Position numbers and translations under genes: made by a program. A stretch of 64,000 bases of DNA from Ryuthela nishihirai (taxonomy: Eukaryota; Arthropoda; Arachnida; Araneae; Heptathelidae), in the NCBI GenBank assembly GCA_038380435.1, contig JAWZYU010000034.1, forward strand, positions 22,423,404 through 22,487,403, given 5' to 3'. Below the pieces are notes generated by a model. The model saw only the letters and a program-made list of their open reading frames with translations, was not told the DNA's origin and made no database searches. Of this stretch, positions 47,501 to 59,500 are shown one piece after another (position 1 is the first letter of the stretch; each line of letters opens with the position of its first letter).

Positions 47501-50500
47501 ATATGTAAATTTTCTTTTATTATTTAATGGTTTTTTAGTAAAAAAATTTTGAGCTTGTACAGTTTTCTTAAAATGAAGTACTTGGATACGGAAGCAAAAT
47601 AGACTTCCTTGCTACCGAAATCAGCCATCATGTGGGAGGGTAATTTCAGGAAGGTGTCACCTCCACTAAACTCACGATGAAAGTTTCACCCCCCCCCCCC
47701 CTAGAATTTTTTTTTTAATTACTAGTTTATATTGAATGATTTTAAAGGCACCCATCTCAGTACCTTAACTGTGCCACACAGATGATGTAAGACTGTTTTT
47801 TTTTGCTTTGGTGCACAAACTTTTCTGCACTTAGCCAAGATCACCAAACTTCAACACCCAAAGAAAAAATTCATAATGTTTAGCAAATAAAGCAGCCAAT
47901 TTTTTCATTTCATAATCAGTTCAGAAAATCCTGTTAATGTGAGAAGTCCAAGTCACTTTGTATAACACTGGCCATGTTTAAACATACGATACTGAAAATA
48001 ATCATTAAAAGAAATAAAAATCATATTTCGGGTTGAATATTATATTATTCGGGAGGAAATTTCCTTTCGATAAATATATAATTTAACTATTTTTATTCAT
48101 CAGGTTTTCCAAAGTGAAGCCTTAATTGTATAGTGTGATCTTTTTTTTCACCATATCACATTGAAAAAGGCTTATAAACAAATTTGCTAGCATATTGATT
48201 TTAATATTATTTATTTTCATAAAATTCGTAATTAAATTCCGTTTGATTTGATATTAACATGATTTATTTCTGTTGATTGGTTTTTTTAAATTTTAAAATT
48301 GACTTGTTTGTTTGACTCAGCACAATTGGCTAAAAGCATGTAATTTTCTCAAAGTATGGTACTGAGAAAAAAATTATGAAACGAGAGAAATATTTGCTTA
48401 AAACCAAAAAAAAATTATTTTGTTATTCAGAAATATATAGCCATTCTATTCATGTGCATTGTAATCATTTCTGTCTATTAGTTTTTTTTTTAATAAATTT
48501 TTATTTCTGTCACCAGATGCATTTTTTTACTACATGACTCTAAAAAAGTCTATTAAAATAAAACATATCGTCTTTTTTGTTAAATACTTTATTTTCAGAA
48601 AATCCAGAATTAAATGCTGATTTACTTGGCATACAACATGCCATAATTTCTTTTATTGGTTATTTGGCAAAAAAGTTTTAAAGTTAAAGTTTTTTTTTTG
48701 GCTGAGCATAGGGAGAAAATAGTTTGGCCTCTGGATGGATGGAAACCTGTTCTTCAGGTTTGACACTTGAAGTGTTAATAGTGCCTTCTTACTGCGGAAA
48801 AGTTGATAAGTGACAAATCTTTAAATTAATATTGTAAACAATTTATGCTAGAAAATTGAAATATTGGTGGTAGAGTGTGCTGGTCTGGAGCAGTGGTTCC
48901 CAACTGGTAGTGCTACCACTCCCTTTATATTGGCAGCAATTATTTGTCTTCTTACTCTCACGGATAGGTTGGAATTCACAACATGGCATCCCAATACTTT
49001 GATAATTTAATATAATTTATTGATTAACGAAAGCAAAAAAAAAATGTTGGAATTTTAAAATGGATAATTATTAAATGTTACTGCATGCAGATTATAAATT
49101 ATATGCTGTGTATAATATTAATTATTAATTATATATTATTATTCTAATTAATTAAGTATAATATTAATTTTCAGCTGTGCCAATGTTGAGATTTATCTTT
49201 GTAAAACTTGCCGCCCTGTCCTCAGTCAGTAGGGGATACCAATGGGCTTGAAAAGGCCATTGTCCGTTGGATGGTATGTTAAGCCATGACCTTGTGTGCA
49301 GGAGAGCCATACCCTGTGAATGTTAAAGAACACACTGGATGGCCTTGATGGGAGGCTACCATCTGTCTCCCAACAGATGTTCCAGTGTATCCCCTCCCAA
49401 CCTTCTGTGAGCCTTCGGGGTCCTTGTGACCTGACCATTTAGCCCATTGTGTGGGAAAAAAGTGCTGCTCAGAGGTAAAACAACCCAACATTATTTGATA
49501 ACAAATCTATATTATTTATCACTTAAAGTTCCTCAACCATTTCGAGTACATTACTTCTTCATGGTTGTGAAAATAAAAATATAATAATTTTTATAGAAAA
49601 GTGATAAAAACACTACCATACATAAATGTATACTACTACAGATTCATGTTGTGAATTCCAACATGAAGTGTAGATCATGCCAGAATTTTCCCATTCCCCA
49701 TGGAGGGTAAGGAGGCAAATGATTGCTGTCAGTGCAAACCTCTTGATGCTCATACTCTATCACCAAAATTTCTAGCATTAATACATTGTTTACAATATTC
49801 AACTTTTCCACTGTTAGAAGGCAGAATTGAAAATTTTGTGACATTTGGAAAATGATAAATGTAACTATTTCATCAATTATCTCTTCAACCCAAAATGAAT
49901 TTTTAATTTATCTCTAAAAACAAAACAGTTGAATGTCTACAGACATGCAACAAAATGAAAACATTAGCCCATTTAAGCAAAAAAGGCTAAAAATATAAAG
50001 TCATATTAACTGAGCAAAAACAGGTTGCATCCATTATCCATGGGCTTGTTTGCAATAGGTAGGCTGGCACAGCAAAAGTATGCATGGGAATACACATCTA
50101 CAATTAGCAAGCATTTTAACGTTTTGTTATATCTCTGGTTCGCTCTATTGAACACAGTGTGTTCTCAAAACCTAAGACTTAGTGGTTTCGGTGTCCCTTA
50201 TAGGAAGTAATTCAGTGAATGGAAAAATAATCGTACAATTACTGATAAAGGTTTAATTGAGAAGAAATAATGAAAGTGAAAAGGAAAAGAAATAATTGGT
50301 AAATTGCTTTCAAAATCCTGAGTTTTTTGCCTAGTATTAAAAAAACTTTTTTTTTCTGAAGCATTTTAAAGCTTTTTATGAAAATGTATTGGTGACAATT
50401 CAACTAATGAATAGATAATAGAAGCTTGATAGAATGTGGTAAAATGTAAGAAGAAATTACAGTGATGCCAAAAATGGATATTTAAGAATACTGATCACAA

Positions 50501-53500
50501 CAGTAGCAAGGATTTTTTTATTTTATAGCATATCAAATTTCACACCAAATTGTCTCAGCAGGCAGCGGGTAAATGAGATAACAGTTGAGCATTTCTTGCT
50601 GCCTTTTATACTGTGTTTCACATAAAGAACTGAGTGGCAATTACCCCTCAAATAGTTTCTTGTTTAATCATTACTTAGTTCTTAACTATGAAAGTTATCT
50701 TCGCAAAATTCTCCGCCCTGCCCACGGTCAGTAGAGGACACCAATGGGCTTGGAAAGGCCGCCGTCTGTCGGATGGGACGTTAAGCCATGGCCCCGTGTG
50801 CGGGAGAGCCATACCCTGTGCACATTAAAGAACCCGCTGGATGGCCTTGACGGGAGGCTACCATCTCTCCCAACAGCTGTTCCACTGGGTCCCCTCCCCC
50901 AACCTTCTCTGAGCCTTCGGGGTCCATGTGACCTGGCCATTTAGCCCATGGTGTGCAAAAAAGTGCTGCTCAGAGGTAAAACAACCCAACCCAACTATGA
51001 AAGCTAATGAAAAGCAAGGTGTGATACCTGAAAATATATCAATCCACAACTCGTTAACTTACAAGATGCTGGATGTATTGTGCAGGAATGTTGTACCATG
51101 TGAAATAACTGTTGCTGCAAATTGGACAGCAGCATAGTCTCACTGCAAACAGCTATCACCTCATCCCAAAGATGCTCTATAGGGTTTAGATCTGGGGACT
51201 TGCAGGCCAATGAAGCAAGGAAAACTAGTTGGCATGTTCCTGGAACCATTTGGTGATGATACATGCCTTGTGAGCAGGTGCATTATCATGCTGAACATGA
51301 CCATCTGAGTGAGATAAACGATAGCCACAAAGGGATGAACTTGATCAGCAATGATTTTCAAATATGCTGTGGCATTCAGATATCCTTTAATGGCTATCAG
51401 GGTGCCTAATGTGTGCCAGGAAAATTTTCCCCACACTATCACACTACCGGCCTGTACTCTGACACCAGACAAGATGGCTCCATGGCCTCATGTTGCTCTA
51501 AATTCTGATTCTTCCATCAGCTTGATGCAAAAGGAATCTTGATTTGTCTGAGCAGGCTACCTTTGCCCAGTCCTCAGTGGTCCAGTGTCAATACTCCTGC
51601 ATCCACTGGAGACACTCTTTCATATTATTGCCTTCCTCTTTCGAGTAAGGTCTCTCAATTACTAAAATATTCCACAGGGATAGGAAAGGTTAAATTTCTG
51701 GTAAAACTTGTCCAATTTAACTTTTTTAATTTTACATAATTGAATAATTCTATTTTAAAGAATATAAATATAATATGAACTTTATTTTTAGACAAGAGTA
51801 TAAAGAAAAGTGTTAAGAAATTAGCATTTTTCATTCCTTTACATGTGTTTACAATGCTTTAATATGGCTTTTGCATCCAAAATTTAACAAAATATACTTT
51901 GACTGTTCTCTACAAGAAAAAAGTTTTATGAAACAACATATACTAAAATATAGAGAAAAATGACCTGCATTATTAATCTCATTACAATCCTTTGTAAAAA
52001 CCATGAGTTTTCCACAATGTCACAGTATAAAATGTTTTATTCAAATGATATTTTTTTTTGTCTTTGTCACATGAACAGTCATAACTAGCTGGACAAGCAG
52101 ATATGTGCAGATTCTGAAATATTAATTTGTGACCATCAAAAATACACCTGCAGTAGTCAAAAGACCAACTATTTCCAAGTTAAGAATTACTAAACCTTAA
52201 TAAACCTTTAAAAAAATGACTAAACCTTATTATAGTAGTCGCTGTTTTCCATTCTGTAAAGTGTGTCAGATATTTTCCGATTTTCTACTTTATTTTATCG
52301 TTTTGTAGTGCTCAAATGCTTTGAGTTGAGTGATTATATTTACCTAATACTTCATGGTCAGTTATGGAGAATAATGTCTTTGCTACTTTTGCTCTCTCAA
52401 TAAATAGAATAGGAGAAATCTTTGTAATTGATTCTATAATCAGTGTTGTCCTAAAATCATAGATAATAAAAAGGAACCTTTGCAGGTTTGATTCAACTGC
52501 TTGTTAAAATATAGAATTTATGTATTCTTAGGTATACCATGAATGAAACAAAAGCAGATTCCACTCATTCTAAAGCAGTCCTCCATTTTACTCACGCTGG
52601 AGCAGTAAAGAAAGTATTTCCTCTACTAGGATTGTTTCATGACAGTCAACCGCTTAGTGCTGAGGGATTGTGTACTAGTACAGACCGCAAGTGGAAATCA
52701 AGTCTTATCAGTCCTTTCAACTCTAACATAGCTTTGGTGCTTTTCAAATGTGATCAGCAGTACAAGCTAGCTGGCTTCGTCAATGAGCAGCAGGTGATCA
52801 TTGGAGGATGCAATGAAGTGATGTGCCCTGTTGAAGAGTTCTTTACTGAATATGAGCCAGTTGCAATAAATTGTAATTTGAAACACGTATGCTGTACATG
52901 TTGTAAAAATGTGTGAAAAGAAATTAATTGGCGTCTTACAAACTAAAATATGTCAGTCTAATAAGTCACCTTTTATACTATATTTTTTTTAATCTTGTTC
53001 CTAGAGCAGCTATGCCCTTCTGTTCAGGAAATTTCAATAGGGAAAGTATTTAAAAATAAATATGCTTTAAAAGTGGTATTGCAGCATAGCATTAATGTTT
53101 AACAAAGGCTTGCCATTTGGTCAAGTTTAGGATTCATGTTTTGGTTACAGATTTTCACAAGCCTCTTAAAAAAATTATGTAGAATTGATCATTTAATGTG
53201 CCAGAAATAAAAACAGCTCAGTAAACACAGAGACAATTACAAAAAAAAAAGTACATAGGGTATGGGAAATCTGGCCATAGCCAAAATTCTGTTTTTTATC
53301 TCGAAAATAAATGTTAATCTTAAACTGATACAGAATAGTCCTACAGATTCAAAGATGTGGAGCATTTATACCCAATCCTGGCAATGGTATAATTCCATTG
53401 CCTTTCTGCTTATTTGTGCCCATACCTTAATGATGTGAAAGCCTTCACACTATACATTTATGCATTAAATTGGCAGAATTGCTGCACCTGTCATCAAAAT

Positions 53501-56500
53501 CAGCAGTATATGTATGTTTAAACCACTTTGCCGGTTTTTTTTTTTTTTGTTTGCTCAATCCTTTCATCCCCCATGTGCCTGTATGGAAACAGTAATTATA
53601 AAACAAACTATTTTCATATTTAATTATGAACTAAATTGCGTTTTTGAAATATTTTTCCCATTTGAGAGCATGTAATATATTGACAACAAAAATAAATATT
53701 TTTTCTCTTTTTAGTTTTATTACGTACTAGCTGAACTTACCCGGCGCTGCCCGGGGGTCACTTTTAACCTGTATATTCTTATTTTCACTGCATTAAAGGT
53801 AAATTTTGTAGATCACCCCCACTTTAGCACAGATTTTCAACCGGAATAAATTTGCCCGGATTGTTGTTGAAATCAGCGAGCACCCCTCATAGCCCGTGGC
53901 TTAGTTTCTGCGTAAGCTATCGAGATTTTATTTCCGTTACCACAGATTTTGCTACCCTATGGCTCCCGTGATATTAGTTCGCACGGTCCAAATTTCCTGC
54001 ACAGCATCCCCCGTGTTACCCGGCGATTGGTTTAAAAATCGGGTTCTCACTTGGCCCGTGGCTTCATTTCTACACAAATTGTGACAGCTCGTATCGCTTT
54101 TAATCTGCATATTCTGTTGTTTCCTGCACTAAAAGTTAGTAAATTTCCCCCCCCCCCCGGCATTTTATCACAGTTTGAACACGAAGAATTTCCCGGTGTT
54201 GCAAAGGTCATCGCTGACTCTGCGCGCGCGATCTCGGAGCCCGTGGCAAACGATCGAGATATTTTTATTTCGTCAGATTGAAATTACAGAATAGCATTCT
54301 GTAATTCCCGACGTACATCACAGAAAGGTCCCAAATTTCGCAGGCGGGTTCCACGTGCCCGACCCCATTTTTAGTTAGAAAATCAGGTGACTAGCTGCAA
54401 TGGAACCCCTAAATAATGCTTTTGGAAATGTGGGGAATCTGGCAACGGCATCAGATTTGCAGCAGAACATTCAAATGCTATTTTAAATCTCTACTTTCAT
54501 AGTTAGGGAGCAGAAAATGGCAACAGTAAATTTGATAGTGATTCTCGTTTCCCATAGAAATAGCATGATAAATATTTTTGGTTCCAGCAAGCCCACCTCT
54601 TGGACTTTCGACTTGAAATTTGGCACTGTAATCCGGACCACAACCAGAAACATTCTCTGAAAATTTGGAGGGTGTACGTTGATTTCCGGATGAGTTATGG
54701 CTGTCACAGACAGACATCTTTTATTATATAGGTAACATTTTTTTTTTCATTTATTTTTTTAACCAAAAATTGTTTGTGCCCAAATAATAATGTGGTGGCT
54801 CAACCACATTTAGTCTAACTAAATTCAGAACTAAAGGATTAACCAAAATTTGTTTTTCAAATCATCCCTCTCATTGTTGCAGTTGTGCAGATTGCGTAGG
54901 GACAGACAACCCTTCCCTACTTACCATCGTGCATGTTAATGGATTTATTTTTTATCCTACAGAAAGTATAACTTTACATTATCAACAAAAGGCTTAAACT
55001 CCAGTAAAAATGTATTGCTAGTTCTTTATTACAGTTTACACTACATGTTACTTATATTCTATGTTTAATTCATTCGAAGAATGTTGTTATATAGAAATTT
55101 AAAAATATCCTTTTTTTTTTTCTAGTACTTTTATGTCATATTCTTAAAAATTATATTTATGATTTTCTTTGAGAGATTTCTGTTTTGTTATACAGGAAAA
55201 ACTTTTTTTCTTTTGTATATTGTATGCTTCACAGTTTTGTTGTTTTTGTGCTTAATATACTATCATACACTATTACTCCATTCCATAATAATTGGGGGCG
55301 GGGGTGGCTCAGTCGGTGGCACGACAGGTTCATAATCTGCAGTTCTCAGGTTCTAGTCCCAACTGGGACAGTGTTGATATTTATCCCCACAAAACTCCCC
55401 ACACTGCCAACAGTCAGTAGGGGGCACAAATAGGATTGGAAAAGTTGCCGTCCATCGGATGGGACTTTAAGCCGTGATCACCTGTGTGAAAGAGCCATAC
55501 CTTGTACACGTTAAAGAATACTCTGGATGGCCTTGATGGCAGACTACCATCTGCCTCCTAACAGCTGTCCAGTGGGTCCCTGATCCCTGGGGGAAGGGTG
55601 GTTTGTGACCTGACCATTTAGCCCACTGTGTGCAAAACAGGTGTTGCTCACAGGTAAAACAACCCAACGTATAGTTATTGAGTACCTACCCAAAATGTTA
55701 ATACAAATGCCTTTCCAACAGTTCAAATTCGTTTCCCCATCATGCATGTTAATGGGTTAATTATGTTGGGGGGGTGTAATTCAGAGTGCCCTAGGCACGA
55801 TAATACCTAGTTCTGACACTGACTGTATTGACATAAAATTTGCATAATTCTATTGGTATAGGAAGAATTTAGAAATCACTTTTTCACAGTAAATAAAATT
55901 GAGAAATAATGATTCTTCTCTCCAATAAATATCGTACGTGATGCAACATGTAAAAGTGGTTTCTGTAACAACTTTAGCTTCCATTGGAAGTACTAGAGAT
56001 ATATTGCCGTGGAAAATAGTTATCAGATATAAGAATAAAAATAAATTTTTACTTTTTAATACATATACATTGTTATTGTTTTATTCCTGTTTCATTTCAC
56101 ACCTAAACAAAGTCGAGTAAGGAATAACTTAGAATTATTTTGTATTCCGCCCATTTACACACTTGTTGTTAATGGCTAGCTATAAAGTTTCATGAATAAT
56201 AACAGGTAATACTTGTTTAGAAAAAGTATAGTGAACTTTTCGAAGGCTGTAAAAAAATACCATTAACATTGGATATGTACAATATTAAACTTTTGACTTT
56301 ACAGCTGTACAAATATTAAAAAATATATACCCCTCAAGCAGCTGCTTGACAGTAGCGTAGCCTATCAGTTTAATGCGCCATAGAGAATATCTGAGGAAGG
56401 CGAGACCTCAGCAGACACATATCCATGCCTTATCTGGGGCTCCAAATCAGATTCCTTTGATCAGTAGTAGCCTAGCAACCCAAAATCTTCAAGTAGCTAT

Positions 56501-59500
56501 GGAGGTTCAACCAGACTGTGCAATTTTGGCAACTGCTGCAAGTTCCTGTTTGACATTGCCCATCGCGTTCTTTAGTCACATTGTTCTTAATCCTATTCAC
56601 CAATCTAGTTATGCGTGTGGGTAACATGGCCAAACCAATGCAATCTCGACAACACGCTACTCAAATTGGTTTCCTACTCCTATGCTCATCATTACTTAAA
56701 AAATCAAACCAATTGCCCAAGATACTGTTTAAGCCTCTAGAATCAAAGGCGACAAGTTTCTTCCTTACAAAGGGGGTCAATGTTTCGCTACCATAACTAA
56801 CCCTAGGCAGAACCAAACAATTGTACACTCTAATTTTAGATGTACGGCTATTTCTCCACACACTCCATAGATTCTTAAAAGTCCCAACAGTAATCGTATT
56901 CTGTTTATCTCGGGCTGCACATCTCCAGTATCTGTTATAAAGCTGCCAAGATAATTAAACAGGCACTTGTTCAAGAGTGCAAACATTCAGATTAACAGCC
57001 TGACCAAATTTATCTCCTGAAAACTGCCCACGGTCAGTATGGGACACCGATGGCCTTGAAAATGCTGCCGTCTGTCGGATAGGGCGTTAAACCCTGGCCC
57101 CGTGTGCAAGAGAGCCATACCTTCCACACGTTAAAGAGCATGCTGGAGAACCTTGAGAGGATACTCCCATCTGCCTCATAACAGCTGTTCCAGTGGGTCC
57201 CCTCCCCCAATCTTCTCTGAACCTTTGGGGTCCTTGTGACCTGACCGTTTAATCCATGGTGTGCGAAAAAGTGCCGCTCAGAGATGAAACCTGATCAATT
57301 TTCATCACTTTTTATCTCTTATGAAACCTACCCTATTACCATTCTCATCAATAGCCCTAATGAAAGAATTCATCTCGTCAGCATCATTTGACAATAAGGC
57401 CAAAATTTTCCCCTTGCATAGAATTCTGAATAGCATAATCGATAACCAAAGTAAAGAGAAAAGGAGACAAAATGCACCCTTGTCTAACTCCACTAGCAAT
57501 GCCAAACCAACCGAGCCTTACCAACTTTCACAGGATTCAGTGTTATAGAGAGCTTTCGTTATGCTAATTAAGTAAGGTATTAAATATGATCTACGATCGA
57601 CCACAAAATATGACGATCAGCAGTATCAAACGCCTTTTTGAAATCTATAAAGTTAGTAACCACGGGTTTCTGAAACTATAAACATTTCTCAAAGATCTAC
57701 CCATGTGAAAATGTTTGGCAATCCCAAATAGTTTCGCAATTGTCCATCAACCAGAATCTTAATGCAGAATCATGCAGAGAACTTTATCTGGAACAGAAAG
57801 TAGGCTGATAACTCTATAGCTATCACAAGAACTGCAATCACTTAAAAAAAAAATAAGGATTATAGCTGTGGTAAAATCCTTAGGAACAGTGCTTTTACCA
57901 TAAAAAATATTCAATATTTCCGTCAGCCATATAACAGAAACATTCCCAGCTCTAAGCATTTCAGTAATAATTTCATCTACCCCTGGGGATTATTGTTTTA
58001 ATATAGAGATAGTCAAAGTACATTATCTGATCAAAATTATCTGGACCCCCCCCCCCTTCTGATTAGATAATTGACCCATATACACCACAGCCATGACCCA
58101 GGGGCGGGGGTGGCTCAGTCGGTAGCGCGCCAGGCTCGTAATCTGTAGTTCCCAGGTTCGAGTCCCAGCTGGGTCAGTGTTGAGATTTATATCAGCAAAA
58201 TTCCCCCACCCTGCCCATGGTCAGTAGGGGACACCGATGGGCTTGGGAAGACCGCCGTCCGTCAGATGGGACGTTAAGCCGTGGCCCTGTGTGCGGAACA
58301 GCCATACCCTGTGCACGTTAAAGAACACGCTGGATGGCCTTGACAGGAGGCTACCATCTGTCTCCCAACAGCTGTTCCAATGGGTCCCCTCTCCCAACCT
58401 TTTCTGAGCCTTCGGGGTCCATGTGACCTGGCCATTTAGCCCATGGTGTGCAAAAAAGTGCCGCTCAGAGGTAAAACAACCCAGCCTGGTAAACCTTGTA
58501 GACACACCAAGAACAGGAGAATGGGCCCTAACAGCAGAGCTTAGTGACTTCCAACATGGCACAGTCATAGGATGCCATTATTAGCAACAAGTCTCTGGAG
58601 TGCTGAATCACACTTCGCCATCTGGCAGTCCGACAGATTAGTCGCTGTGGAAGATACCAGGTGAACGCTACCTGCTTGATTGTGTTATGCCAACTGGGAA
58701 GTTAGGCCGAGGAGGCATCATGCTCTGAGGCTGTTTTTCATGGTTTGGGCTAGGTCCCATAGTTCCAGTGAACGGGACTCTGACCGCCACGGCCTATAAT
58801 GGCATTCTCGACAATTCTGTGCTAAAAAATTCAAGCCCACCAGTTTGGTGACCCTTTCCCATACCAACACGGCAATGCCCCAAAGCGGGGACTGAGGGAA
58901 TGATTTGATGAGGTGGTTGTAGAAGTACTTGACGGGCCAGCACAGAGCTCTGATCTCAATCCGTGGAACACCTTTCGGGATGAATTTTGTATACTCAACT
59001 GCCGAGTGGTAGGCAGTAGTGGACGTGAGGTGGCTATTCACCTTTTACACGAATTTGGCTAAATATTACTGTTTTCTGGTACCTAGGTTTAATCAGACTC
59101 GAAACCACCTTAAGTAACAATAACGTTTCCTTTGTCAATATACACAACAAATTACCCTGTCAGAGATTATTATTTTCTGCTCAGGTTTCTCGCTAATTTC
59201 TACTTTTTACAAATTATACCTGGCGTATATTAGATATTGTTCTGAGTTAGTGATTTGAATTATTACTGTGAATATAATACTCTAAGCATTAGCGACAAAA
59301 GAAATTTCATGCCAGAAAGGTGCAAAAAAAAACAATGACTTCTTTCTCCCGGTTAACCTGTTCAGTGCCACGAACTCAGAATTTGAGTGGAGAAATTTTT
59401 GTGCCCTTGAATACCAAGCACTCAGCATCGCGTTTTTCTCGATTTAATTTCTCGTGCTCTTTTGCTTTCATCCTCCTAGTTTTTTAACTGAAGGTTACAA

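Noticed and set aside
48890..48925. hAT-like terminus CAGTGGTTCCCAACTGG
   Set aside because: It lies inside a family D copy and no second end or transposase is nearby.
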